The notes beneath the pieces are model-generated. The model had not been told where the DNA came from and did no database searches. It was given only the letters and a program-made list of their open reading frames with translations. Below are positions 8,768-18,118 of a DNA stretch of 64,000 bases, in pieces (the first letter of the stretch is position 1; every line of letters begins with the position of its first letter). A program made the translations under genes and the position numbers. The stretch comes from Streptomyces pilosus (GTDB lineage: Bacteria > Actinomycetota > Actinomycetes > Streptomycetales > Streptomycetaceae), in the NCBI RefSeq assembly GCF_014649835.1, contig NZ_BMTU01000005.1:310001-374000 (forward strand). Reading direction: 5' to 3'.

Positions 8768-9622
8768 ATGAGCGCTGCGAAGTACGCCGAGCTGGGGACG
8801 TTCCTGCGTTCGCGGCGGGAGCGCATCCGCCCGGCCGACGTCGGCCTTCCGGCCGGACCGAGGCGCCGGGTGCCGGGACTGCGCCGCGAGGAGGTGGCCC
8901 AGCTCGCCGGGGCCTCGGTGGACTACTACAACGAGCTGGAGCGCGGGGCCGGGTCCCAGCCGTCCGAGCAGATGATCGCCGCGCTGGCCAGGGCGCTGCG
9001 GCTGAGCGCCGACGAGCGTGACTACCTGTACCGCCTGGCGGACCGCCCGGTGCCCGTGCAGGGCGGGGCCGCCTCGCACGTCCACCCCGGCATGCTGGAC
9101 CTCCTCGGCCGTCTGACCTCGACACCGGCGCAGGTGATCACCGACCTGCACGTCACCCTCGTACAGAATCCGCTCGCGGTGGCGCTGCTCGGGGACCAGT
9201 CCGGTCTCCGGGGTCCCCGGGCCAGCTTCGTCCACCGGTGGTTCACCGAGCCGGCGGCCCGGGAGCTGTATCCGGAGGCCGACCACGCGAGGCAGTCCCG
9301 TTCCTTCGTCGCGGATCTGCGGGCGGCCGCCGCGCGGCGGGACGCGAAGGACGCCGAGGCCACGTCGATGATCCGTACGCTGCTCGACGTCTCACCGGAG
9401 TTCGCCGCGCTGTGGGCCGCTCACGACGTGGCCGTCCGGCGGGACGACCGGAAACGGCTGATCCACCCCGTGCTCGGTCCCGTCGAGGTCAATTGTCTGC
9501 ACCTGTTCAGCGAGGACGGGCGTCAGCGGCTGCTCTGGTTCACCCCGGCCGTCGGTACGGACAGCGCGGGGCTGCTGGAGCTGCTGACGGTGGTCGGGAC
9601 GCAGCAGGTCGTCGAGCCGTGA
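8768..9622 (+). CDS. XRE-family regulator with MmyB-like ligand-binding domain
   Basis: About 284 aa. The N-terminal helix-turn-helix has the family signature GLRREEVAQLAGASVDYYNE followed by LERG. The rest (VTLVQNPLAVALLGDQSGLR, FVHRWFTEPAAREL, PVEVNCLHLF, QRLLWFTPA) matches the MmyB-like domain, which may bind a fatty acid or other hydrophobic ligand. An in-frame ATG at 8759 would add three residues. It faces the SDR-tautomerase operon and probably controls it, as this gene pair is common in Streptomyces. Confidence 0.9.
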   Translation: MSAAKYAELGTFLRSRRERIRPADVGLPAGPRRRVPGLRREEVAQLAGASVDYYNELERGAGSQPSEQMIAALARALRLSADERDYLYRLADRPVPVQGGAASHVHPGMLDLLGRLTSTPAQVITDLHVTLVQNPLAVALLGDQSGLRGPRASFVHRWFTEPAARELYPEADHARQSRSFVADLRAAAARRDAKDAEATSMIRTLLDVSPEFAALWAAHDVAVRRDDRKRLIHPVLGPVEVNCLHLFSEDGRQRLLWFTPAVGTDSAGLLELLTVVGTQQVVEP

Positions 9623-9661
9623 GGCCGGCGCCCGGGACGTATGGGCCACGGGGCCGTACGG

Positions 9662-9692
9662 CGGCGGGAGGGTCGCCGTGTCCCTCCCGCCG
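9662..9692. terminator. Bidirectional terminator between the XRE gene and gdhA
   Basis: An 11-bp perfect stem (CGGCGGGAGGG paired with CCCTCCCGCCG) with a nine-base loop lies in the 90-bp gap where the XRE gene and gdhA converge. It probably stops transcription from both sides. Confidence 0.75.
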
Positions 9693-9712
9693 GCGCCGCG
9701 TTCACCCGTGCG

Positions 9713-11210
<1,498 letters not shown>

Positions 11211-11319
11211 GCGATACCAAGAGGCGGGCCGGAATGTCCGCTATCTGGACACACCGTACGCAGTCCGGATGCCGGCGGCGACCACCGAAGGCGTCCGGTG
11301 AGGCGAGCCGCCGTCGGCG

Positions 11320-11529
11320 TCAGCGCTCCGACGCGTACCGCACGAAGCTCGCCCATGCGCCGGGCGTGAGGGTGAGCCGGGGGCCTGCCACGTTCTTGGA
11401 GTCACGGACGTGGACGGCAACGGGTGCTGTCGCGATCTCCACGCAGGAGTTCCCGTCCGGGCCGTCGCTGTAGCTGCTCTTGTACCAGACCAGTTCGGAA
11501 GCGTCCCCGGCAGAAGCCTTACGGGTCAT
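11320..11529 (-). CDS. DUF397 protein
   Basis: This 69-aa protein is a canonical DUF397 member: LVWYKSSYSDGPDGNSCVEI, then VHVRDSKN and LTPGAWASFV. DUF397 proteins are small partners normally encoded directly after an XRE/DUF5753 regulator. At least some of these pairs behave as toxin-antitoxin-like or developmental control modules. Its ATG still overlaps the stop codon of the XRE remnant (ATGA), so the operon layout is kept though its partner is truncated. Without that gene's promoter, its expression is doubtful. Confidence 0.9.
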   Translation of the reverse strand: MTRKASAGDASELVWYKSSYSDGPDGNSCVEIATAPVAVHVRDSKNVAGPRLTLTPGAWASFVRYASER

Positions 11530-11610
11530 GTCTCTCCCAGCAATTGCTCGATGAAGGCCAGCGACTCCCGAGGAGTGAGAGCCTGCGCCCGGATCGTTCC
11601 ATACCGCTCG
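11526..11610 (-). pseudogene. C-terminal remnant of an XRE/DUF5753 regulator
   Basis: The last 25-29 codons before the DUF397 gene read YGTIRAQALTPRESLAFIEQ and end shortly after. This matches the extreme C-terminus of DUF5753 regulators. Upstream the reading frame continues but is only antisense to the ATP-binding remnant and looks like no protein family. The helix-turn-helix and most of DUF5753 are absent. The fragment ends where similarity to a divergent gene begins, as expected for a deletion that removed both 5' ends. Confidence 0.7.
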
Positions 11611-11831
11611 CGTTCTACGTGGTGGACCACACACTCCGTATCGAGGTCACCGACACACGGAGCGACCGACTGCCCCGGCGCCAACAAATCGCCCCTACAG
11701 CCGAGTCGGGCCGCGGCCTGCTCCTTGTGGACGCGTTCGCGGACCGCTGGGGTGTGTCCGAGGACCGCTTCCCGCGTCGCAGGACCGTCTGGGCCGAACT
11801 GCGCCTCACACCACCGGAACCCGAGAACTGA
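11611..11831 (+). pseudogene. C-terminal remnant of an ATP-binding anti-sigma-like kinase (HATPase_c_2)
   Basis: About 72 codons from roughly 11613 encode LRIEVTDTRSDRLPR, then GRGLLLVDAFADRWGVSEDR and RRTVWAELRL. This is the C-terminal half of the small GHKL ATPases related to RsbW/SpoIIAB. The N-terminal half with the N box is missing and there is no start or ribosome-binding site at the junction. In S. coelicolor the comparable place holds, as I recall, rsfA (SCO4677) beside a DUF397 gene. The fragment abuts the XRE remnant tail to head. Confidence 0.75.
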
Positions 11832-12074
11832 AGCTCCGGTACCGTCGGCGCCTCCCAAAGACAAGAAACGGGGCAGAGAAACCCCACCAAGCCCCACCCC
11901 TCCCGCCCGAGGCGGCCCGTCACTCGGGCGGGTGAACATCACCGGCTCAGCTGGATTTCCGAACCCCGGGCACCCCTACGCTCAGCGCACACAACCGAAA
12001 AAAGACTTCGGCCCCCGCCGGGACGGCAATCCCAGTGCGAGGGCCTGACCACCAAGGAAGAAGAGCGCTTCCCG

Positions 12075-12968
12075 ATGGGTACCGAAAACCCTAGCGCGCC
12101 CCCGCGCGCCCAGTCAGCCGTCGCCGGCAATCCGACCCGATCGCGTCACCGCACCGGCGGCGTCATCCACGAGAACACCCGCCACACCGCCCGCTTCGTG
12201 GTGATCGGCAACCACCTCACCCAGCACCCGGACCTCTCCCTGCTGGCGATCGGCCTCGGCTGCCACATCCAGTCGCTGCCCACCGGTACCCCCGTGGACA
12301 TCAAGAGCCTCACCGCCCGCTTCGCAGAAGGCACCAAACGCATCAGCGACGCACTGCGGGAGCTGGAGGCCCACGGCTACCTCCGCCGCGAACGCGTCCG
12401 CACCCCCGCCGGCCGCATCGTGACCCGCACGATCTCCTGCAATCAGCCCAGCCACCGGCGACGCGCAGCCGACACCGGTTGCCCCGCCCCGCAGCCCCTA
12501 CCGGCGCCGGAGCGCACGCCCCACCCGCGCGGCCCCCGCCCCCGCAAGGCCCTCCCCGCCGTCCCCCAGCCTTCCGGCATCGCAGCCACCGCACTCCACC
12601 AGCAGGCCACCGACCTGCTGGCCGGCCTGCGCCGCCACGACCCCCGCCTCCTGCTCTCCGCCACCGACACCGAGCACCTGGCCCCCGGAGTCATCGCCTG
12701 GCTGGAACGCGAGGTCACCCCCACCGCCGTCCGCCACGCCCTCACCACCGACCTCCCGGACGAACCCCTCCGCCGTGCCGCCGCCCTCCTCGCCCATCGC
12801 CTGGCCGCACAGCTCCCACCCCTGCCGCCGTACCGCACCCCGGCCGGACCCCCATCACCGACCCGACACCGGCTGCGCAACTGCGACGGCTGCGACCACG
12901 CCTTCCGCGCCCCCGAAACCGAAACCCACTGCCGCGACTGCCGCACGGCCGCTCAGCCCCCTCACTGA
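12075..12968 (+). CDS. Winged-helix/HTH protein with C-terminal zinc ribbon
   Basis: About 297 aa. Residues 28-115 form a helix-turn-helix of the MarR/replication-initiator-like sort (TARFVVIGNHLTQHPDLSLL, SLTARFAEGTKRISDALREL, HGYLRRERVRTPAGRIV). A Pro-rich linker and a helical segment follow. The last 30 residues contain CDGC and CRDC, a likely zinc ribbon. Proteins of this build are numerous in Streptomyces and uncharacterised. AAGGAAGAAGAG upstream supports the ATG. The protein probably binds DNA, but its target is unknown. The gene at 13055 follows on the same strand. Confidence 0.75.
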   Translation: MGTENPSAPPRAQSAVAGNPTRSRHRTGGVIHENTRHTARFVVIGNHLTQHPDLSLLAIGLGCHIQSLPTGTPVDIKSLTARFAEGTKRISDALRELEAHGYLRRERVRTPAGRIVTRTISCNQPSHRRRAADTGCPAPQPLPAPERTPHPRGPRPRKALPAVPQPSGIAATALHQQATDLLAGLRRHDPRLLLSATDTEHLAPGVIAWLEREVTPTAVRHALTTDLPDEPLRRAAALLAHRLAAQLPPLPPYRTPAGPPSPTRHRLRNCDGCDHAFRAPETETHCRDCRTAAQPPH

Positions 12969-13054
12969 CCGGGGAAGGGCCCCCGATGTTCGCGCCCGAG
13001 CACCCCAGCCGCCCCGGACGACCACCCTGGCCAGTGCACTCCCGGGAGGACTCC

Positions 13055-13402
13055 ATGAGCACGCAGGCCGACCACGGACACGAGCTGGTGCCCCGCCCCG
13101 AACAGACCCCGGACGCCCTGCGGGCCGCCCTCGCCGTCGTCGACCCGCGGCGCCTGCCCGAGATGCAGCGGACGAAGGACGAGGCCTTCGCCGAGGCCGT
13201 GGAGTGGCAGTCCCTCAGCCCGGTGCGGAGCTGGGTCCTGGCCTGGGCGCGGGACATCGAGATCGCCCGCCGCCCCGACCTCGCCGCACGTCACGCCCGC
13301 GCCAGGAGCAATCCGGAGCACGAGGACGCGGCGACCGCCCGGGAGGCGCTGCGGGAGCTGAGCGCCGTCCTCGACGAGGCCATGAAGGCAGTCCACGCTT
13401 GA
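13055..13402 (+). CDS. Hypothetical protein (DUF6247-like)
   Basis: A 115-aa soluble, largely helical protein starting MSTQADHGHELVPRPEQTPD. The segment ALRAALAVVDPRRLPEMQRT, followed by SPVRSWVLAWARDIEIARRP, resembles small Streptomyces proteins of the DUF6247 type, but I am not certain of the family. A strong GGGAGGA box precedes the ATG. It follows the zinc-ribbon HTH gene by 86 bp and may be co-transcribed. Small proteins of this type often accompany a second component of a toxin-antitoxin-like pair, which I cannot identify here. Confidence 0.55.
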   Translation: MSTQADHGHELVPRPEQTPDALRAALAVVDPRRLPEMQRTKDEAFAEAVEWQSLSPVRSWVLAWARDIEIARRPDLAARHARARSNPEHEDAATAREALRELSAVLDEAMKAVHA

Positions 13403-13470
13403 GCTGGACCTGTGAGTACGCCATCGGCGCGGAGCAAGCCGCCCGAACCGCCCCGCCCGCCTTCCACGTC

Positions 13471-14565
13471 CTACTCCCGCTCCTTTTCCGGACCGGCGGT
13501 ATCGCGGGCTCTGGGGGGCCTCGGGGGCAGGGTGGGTGCTGGGCCCCACCCGGAGGCCCGGAGCGGAGTTCTGCCGGTGGGAGCGTAGGGGGCGTCCGGG
13601 GCCGAGGGTGGCGTGGCGGAATCGTCCAGGGCATTGCGCAGAAAAGGGAGGATGCCGCGTTCCAGCAGGGCTTCCCTCCATGCCTCTCTGGCCCGGACCA
13701 CTTCCGCGCTCGATTCGTAACGGTCCACGGTCTCCCGGGTGAGCCGACCGGAAGCGCGCAGCGCCGTGACCACCAGGAGGACTGTGCAGACGAGAACCGA
13801 GATCACCGTCACGGCTCCGGCAGACCAGCCGACGACGAGCATGGCCCGGGTGAACGTGGACTCGACTCCGAGCTGCCTGAGGAAGTAGCCGCTGAGAAGA
13901 GAGAGCACCGCGGTGGCTCCGGAGACGAAGACCGTGAGGACGGCGAGGACGGCAAACCAACCGGCGCTCTCCTCGTCGGGAATTTCTGTCATCCCTGCGG
14001 ATCCAGCCAGCGCCCCGAGTTCGATCGGACGCCGGCGGGCCGGAGTGCCGGCGGACCTCGGCGGCCCCGAGGTGCGTGATGCCCGCCCCACCGCCCTCGG
14101 TGCTTCCGGACGTACGCTCAGGCCCAGCAGCGCTGCCAGCAGCCGACGGCGGTAGGACATCCGGGCCCACCGCTGTGGGGCAACCATGCCGTCGGTCCCA
14201 GGGCCACCCCGTCGTACGGCACCCAGCACAGCCGCACCCAACCGACGGCCCGGACCCGCTGCCGGAGCAGGCCCGGTGGCGGCCCGTGGACGGACGTCGG
14301 AGCGGGACGAGGCGCGCGGAGCAGGAGCGGATGCCCGGCCACGGAGCTCCTCGCGGAGCCGCACGTAATGGTGGTACTCGGTCGTCGCGGCTGCCGTGAT
14401 GAGGGAAGTGGCACCCAACGCCATGGTGCGCAGCTGCTCGACGGAGAGCCGTTGGCCCACGGCTGCCAGCCCCGGAGTGTGAGGGGCGGCGCGCAACGCA
14501 GCGTCCAGGGTCCGCTCGTAGTCCGCGCGGTCCTCGTCCAGCAGTCGGTTCGGAGTGAGGCTCAC
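13471..14565 (-). CDS. Membrane protein of unknown function, third gene of an overlapping operon
   Basis: About 364 aa, not recognised. The N-terminal 75 residues are helical and soluble (LLDEDRADYERTLDAALRAA). A basic Ala/Arg/Pro-rich stretch follows. Two membrane segments come next (GWFAVLAVLTVFVSGATAVL and TVISVLVCTVLLVVTALRAS), then a helical domain and a Pro-rich tail. The GTG start overlaps the previous stop as GTGA and has GGAGGAGGG upstream, so it is coupled to the second gene. With its two partners it probably forms a membrane complex. Confidence 0.7.
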   Translation of the reverse strand: MSLTPNRLLDEDRADYERTLDAALRAAPHTPGLAAVGQRLSVEQLRTMALGATSLITAAATTEYHHYVRLREELRGRASAPAPRASSRSDVRPRAATGPAPAAGPGRRLGAAVLGAVRRGGPGTDGMVAPQRWARMSYRRRLLAALLGLSVRPEAPRAVGRASRTSGPPRSAGTPARRRPIELGALAGSAGMTEIPDEESAGWFAVLAVLTVFVSGATAVLSLLSGYFLRQLGVESTFTRAMLVVGWSAGAVTVISVLVCTVLLVVTALRASGRLTRETVDRYESSAEVVRAREAWREALLERGILPFLRNALDDSATPPSAPDAPYAPTGRTPLRASGWGPAPTLPPRPPRARDTAGPEKERE

Positions 14566-15338
14566 CGTCCCTCCTCCCCGGTCGCCCGCCCTTGTCGCCA
14601 TCGTGGCGTGCCCCGGTCGTCGACGCCAGATCCAGTTCTGTCGGCCGGGCTCACAGGGAAGGGAGTGTCCCCGGGACGGACGGATCCCGCGGACCGAGTA
14701 CGGTCCGGGTCCGGTTCGCCCATCGGCTCACGGGTGAGGTCGCCCGCGACGGTGGTGGGTTGCCTGGGCGGAAGCGTGGGCCGTACGGGGAAAGTCGGTT
14801 CGCCGGCCGGTTCGCTGGGCCGGACCGGATCCGCGGACGGTGCGGCCAGGGTTGCCGTCCCGGGCTGGGGGGCAACAGGTGGCACGGCGGCCCCGGCATT
14901 AGAGCCGCCCGCACCGCCCGCTTCCACGGCACCGGTGGCCGGTGCCCCTGTGTCCGCGGCCGTGTCCGCCGCCCCGGCCGGCCGGTCGCCCGTCACCACG
15001 TCGTTCACCGACTGGATGCGGCCGAGTTGGGTGAGCAGCATGGGCGCCGACATACCGACCACGACGGCCGCGTACTGACCACTGATCTGCCCTGTGGTAC
15101 CGAACAACACCGCCGCCCCGGCACCCATCAGGCTGTGCACGACGGCCGCGGCGATGTCGACGGCCGGATCGAAGTACACCTGGAACCGCGGGGCTTCCCC
15201 CTGTCCCGCCCCCATCGCGGTCAGCTGCCGATGGGCACGCCGATCGGCCTGCCAGGACACGAACCGCGTGTAGACGTCCAGAGCCCCGCGCAGCAGACCA
15301 CCCGCCGCCCCCAGGACGAGCAACGTCGAGATGCTCAC
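14562..15338 (-). CDS. Membrane protein of unknown function, second gene of an overlapping operon
   Basis: 258 aa. An N-terminal hydrophobic segment (LLVLGAAGGLLRGALDVYTR) is followed by a polar region. A second hydrophobic region runs from about residue 60 to 105 (IAAAVVHSLMGAGAAVLFGT, then GQYAAVVVGMSAPMLLTQLG). The last 130 residues are Ala/Pro/Thr-rich and probably disordered, so the tail could be a flexible linker. The ATG overlaps the stop of the gene before it (ATGA), and the stop overlaps the start of the gene after it. I do not recognise the family. Confidence 0.7.
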   Translation of the reverse strand: MSISTLLVLGAAGGLLRGALDVYTRFVSWQADRRAHRQLTAMGAGQGEAPRFQVYFDPAVDIAAAVVHSLMGAGAAVLFGTTGQISGQYAAVVVGMSAPMLLTQLGRIQSVNDVVTGDRPAGAADTAADTGAPATGAVEAGGAGGSNAGAAVPPVAPQPGTATLAAPSADPVRPSEPAGEPTFPVRPTLPPRQPTTVAGDLTREPMGEPDPDRTRSAGSVRPGDTPFPVSPADRTGSGVDDRGTPRWRQGRATGEEGR

Positions 15339-15646
15339 GGTTTCCCCCGCGGGACACCGGGGTCTGGACGCGATCGTCCGGTCACCGGACGAGCGCGGAG
15401 CCGGGCGCAGCAGTGCATCACCGGCGTCGCGGTGGGGCTCACGCGGTCGTGTCCGGCCGCTGCCTCACTCCTCCTGGACGACGAAGCCGACCAGACGCAC
15501 TGCTCGCCGAAGTGGCCGCGATGCCTGTTGTCCCCGAACCCCGTGGAGTGCTCCACCCAGTCCGGTACCGGGACGGGCTCCAGCTCCACGCTGAAGTGCG
15601 GGTACGGCACCTGGTGCGGGCCACCGCCGGTCGTACTGTCTGCCAT
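15335..15646 (-). CDS. Small hypothetical protein, first gene of an overlapping operon
   Basis: A 103-aa soluble protein starting MADSTTGGGPHQVPYPHFSV. It has WVEHSTGFGDNRHRGHFGEQ with His and Cys residues nearby (EQCVW, HCCAR), and the C-terminus is basic. No family is recognised. It opens a three-gene operon in which each stop overlaps the next start, so the three products are probably made in fixed ratio. A role as a soluble partner of the two membrane proteins is inferred only from that coupling. Confidence 0.6.
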   Translation of the reverse strand: MADSTTGGGPHQVPYPHFSVELEPVPVPDWVEHSTGFGDNRHRGHFGEQCVWSASSSRRSEAAAGHDRVSPTATPVMHCCARLRARPVTGRSRPDPGVPRGKP

Positions 15647-15990
15647 CCGTCCCCCGCGTGCCCCGATCCTTCACCGGACTCGCCACTTGCGCCGACGACG
15701 GCGCACGCGCTTCGTACCCTCCAGGGAGCGCAGAGTAACGAGCGTCACATTCGCTGCCAACGTCGGTGATCGGAATCCAGCCGGAGCCGGACGGGTGGTG
15801 TTGGAACCCCTGGTCGATCACTTCCGCCGGCTGATCAGTCCCGGGGACGCGTACTGCGCCGCGCCCGGTAGGCGTCCGGCTGGAACAGGGCCGACGGCGC
15901 CCCGTCCACCCCGGCGTCCGGGGCCTGGATATCGTGGCGTCCCACGGCGCCTTCGCCGGCTAACTCCCGTGTATGACAAGGGGATTCAGG
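15647..15990. other. 344-bp divergent intergenic region
   Basis: This gap separates the three-gene membrane operon (leftward) from the methyltransferase (rightward), so it must hold both promoters. The part around 15690-15780 is less GC-rich than the surroundings and contains GTAACGAGCGTCAC at about 15734-15747. No clear -10/-35 pair, RNA gene or further coding sequence was recognised. Confidence 0.4.
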
Positions 15991-16815
15991 GTGGAACAGC
16001 AGAACGCCGCCGGGGACGACGCTCCCGTGCGGATCGACACCAGCAAGCCGCATCCCGCGCGGATGTACGACTGGTTCCTCGGCGGCAAGGACAACTACCC
16101 GGTGGACGAGGAGCTGGGCCGGCAGCTCGTGGGGTTCGCGCCGGTCATTCCGGTCATGGCGCGGATGAACCGGGCGTTCATGCACCGGGCCACCCGCTGG
16201 GTCGCGGACCAGGGGGTGCGCCAGTTCCTCGACATCGGGACGGGCATACCGACGGAGCCGAACCTGCACCAGGTGGCCCAGGACGTCGCCGCCGACGCCC
16301 GGGTCGTCTACTGCGACAACGACCCGATCGTCCTCGTCCACGCCGAGGCGCTGCTGCGGGGCACCCCCGAGGGGGTGGTCGACTACGTGCAGGCGGACGC
16401 GCGCGACACCGCCGCGATCGTCGAACAGGCGCGCAGGACGCTGGACTTCGAGCGGCCCGTCGCGCTGTCGCTGATCGCGCTGCTGCACTTCATCAGCGAC
16501 GAGGACGGGGCGTACGAGCTGGTGGAGCGGCTCAAGGAGGAACTGGCGCCGGGCAGTTACCTGGTCATGTCGCACCTCACGCCCGACTTCCACCCGGAGG
16601 AGGCCTCGAAGAAGGTCGTCGACCTCTACCGGGCGGGCGGGCTCACCATGGACATGCGCAGCCGGGAGCGGTTCGCCCGGTTCTTCGAGGGGCTCGACGT
16701 GGTCGACCCCGGCATGGTGGCCGCGGAGGCGTGGCACCCCGAGCTCGGCGAGCCGGTGCCGGGCCAGGAGGGTGTCCTCAGCGGCGCCTACGTGGCGGTG
16801 GCCCGCAAGGCCTGA
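15991..16815 (+). CDS. SAM-dependent methyltransferase, DUF574/Methyltransf_19 family
   Basis: About 274 aa. It has the family signature DTSKPHPARMYDWFLGGKDN near the N-terminus, the SAM site QFLDIGTGIPTEPNLHQVAQ, VVYCDNDPIVLVHAEALL, and the late strand SYLVMSHLTPD. Streptomyces genomes carry many copies. Targets are mostly unknown, though several are thought to be developmental regulators. GTG 15991 is preferred because AAGGGG lies seven bases upstream; an ATG at 15973 in the same frame would add six residues. It is a single gene, convergent with the xylanase. Confidence 0.88.
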   Translation: MEQQNAAGDDAPVRIDTSKPHPARMYDWFLGGKDNYPVDEELGRQLVGFAPVIPVMARMNRAFMHRATRWVADQGVRQFLDIGTGIPTEPNLHQVAQDVAADARVVYCDNDPIVLVHAEALLRGTPEGVVDYVQADARDTAAIVEQARRTLDFERPVALSLIALLHFISDEDGAYELVERLKEELAPGSYLVMSHLTPDFHPEEASKKVVDLYRAGGLTMDMRSRERFARFFEGLDVVDPGMVAAEAWHPELGEPVPGQEGVLSGAYVAVARKA

Positions 16816-16823
16816 GCACGTGC

Positions 16824-16895
16824 GGAGCGAGCCGACGGGGCCGCCCCGGAGCCGGAGCGAGCCGACGGGGCCGCCCCGGCTCCGGGGCGGCCCCG
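16824..16895. terminator. Direct repeat and perfect hairpin between the methyltransferase and xylanase genes
   Basis: A 26-bp block beginning GGAGCGAGCCGACGGGG occurs twice, at 16824-16849 and 16854-16879. The end of the second copy pairs with the following bases in a 14-bp perfect stem at 16866-16895 (two-base loop). The site lies between two convergent genes and is a likely bidirectional terminator, one arm of which has been duplicated. Confidence 0.7.
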
Positions 16896-16905
16896 TCCGG
16901 CCCGC

Positions 16906-18087
16906 TCAGGTCCGGCCGTGCCCGTGGCGCGTGCCGCGCTTCTCGCAGTCGTCCTCGCGGGCCGCCTCCCTCAGCGTGTCCCGCAGGGCGTAGAAGGCGG
17001 GCTTGCGCTCATAGTCACCGGTCATGACGTTCGCGTAGCCCTCGCCCTCGAAGAACACCGGGACCCATGAGTACTTGTCGGTGAAGCCCCAGATGGTGAA
17101 CGAGTTGCAGCCGTCGACGGCCAGGCACGCCTCCAGGGTCCGCTGGTAGTACTCGGCCTGCTTGCGCTGCTGCTCCGCTGTGGGCTCGCCGGTCTCCGGC
17201 AGGTCCATGCGCACGTCCAGCTCGGTGACGGCCGTCTCCAGGCCGAGCGCGTCGAACCGGCTCAGGTTGTCCTCCAGGTCGCCCGGGAAGCCGTAGCGCG
17301 TGCTCAGGTGGCCCTGTACGGAGAAGCCGTCGACGGGGACGCCCTGCCGGAGCAGGTCCTGGACGAGGGCGTGGTAGGCGTCGCTCTTGGCGTTGACGCC
17401 CTCGACGTTGTAGTCGTTGAAGAACAGCTTCGCCCGGGGGTCGGCCTTGTGGGCCCAGCGGAAGGCGTCGGCGACGATGCCCGGCCCCAGTTCGCGGATC
17501 CAGATGTTGTCCTGGGTGCGCAGCTCGCCCTGGTCGTCGAAGATCTCGTTGGCGACGTCCCACTGCTGGATCTTGCCGGCGTAGCGGCCGACGACGGTGG
17601 TGATGTGCTCGCGCAGGATGGCGCGCAGCTCCGCCTTGGAGAAGTCGCCCTGCTCCAGCCACTCGGGGTTCTGGCTGTGCCACAGCAGGGTGTGGCCGCG
17701 CACCACCTGCTTGTTGTGGCGGGCGAACGCGACGATGGCGTCGGCCTGCCGGAAGTCGTAGCGGTCGCGCTCGGGGTGGATGTGGTCCCACTTCATCTGG
17801 TTCTCGGGGGAGACCGAGCTGAACTGGCGCGCCAGGACCTTGCGGTACTCCCTGTCGTACGTGAAGGGGTCCGGGTAGTCCTGCTCCAGGTGGTGGCCGC
17901 CGCCGGCGACGGCGGAGCCCACGACGAAGCCCTCCGGGGCGGCCTCACGCAGCCGGTCGTGCTGGGCGTGGGAGTGCGGCGCGGCCGTGCGGCCGGCCGG
18001 TGGACCGGCGGCGGCCGAGCCCGTCACGAGCGGCAGCGTCAGGGCGGCGGTGGCGAGGGCCACCGTGGCGAAACGAATGGATCTCAT
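16906..18087 (-). CDS. Secreted endo-1,4-beta-xylanase, glycoside hydrolase family 10
   Basis: 393 aa with a Sec-type signal peptide (residues 1-27, hydrophobic core VALATAALTLPLV, AAA before the cleavage site). The GH10 barrel covers about residues 45-375: HTLLWHSQNPEWL, acid/base Glu181 in WDVANEIFDD, FFNDYNVEG, and nucleophile Glu289 in TAVTELDVRM. It hydrolyses xylan outside the cell. There is no carbohydrate-binding module, and the short tail is His/Arg-rich. A 10-bp inverted repeat precedes the gene and is probably its operator. The nearest neighbours are unrelated. Confidence 0.95.
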   Translation of the reverse strand: MRSIRFATVALATAALTLPLVTGSAAAGPPAGRTAAPHSHAQHDRLREAAPEGFVVGSAVAGGGHHLEQDYPDPFTYDREYRKVLARQFSSVSPENQMKWDHIHPERDRYDFRQADAIVAFARHNKQVVRGHTLLWHSQNPEWLEQGDFSKAELRAILREHITTVVGRYAGKIQQWDVANEIFDDQGELRTQDNIWIRELGPGIVADAFRWAHKADPRAKLFFNDYNVEGVNAKSDAYHALVQDLLRQGVPVDGFSVQGHLSTRYGFPGDLEDNLSRFDALGLETAVTELDVRMDLPETGEPTAEQQRKQAEYYQRTLEACLAVDGCNSFTIWGFTDKYSWVPVFFEGEGYANVMTGDYERKPAFYALRDTLREAAREDDCEKRGTRHGHGRT

Positions 18088-18118
18088 GCGGGGAGTCTCA
18101 TTCCCATCGTCGGTCTCG

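Noticed and set aside
11526..11942. A 138-codon minus-strand frame as an intact gene
   Set aside because: Only its last 25-29 residues look like a protein. The rest is antisense to the ATP-binding remnant.
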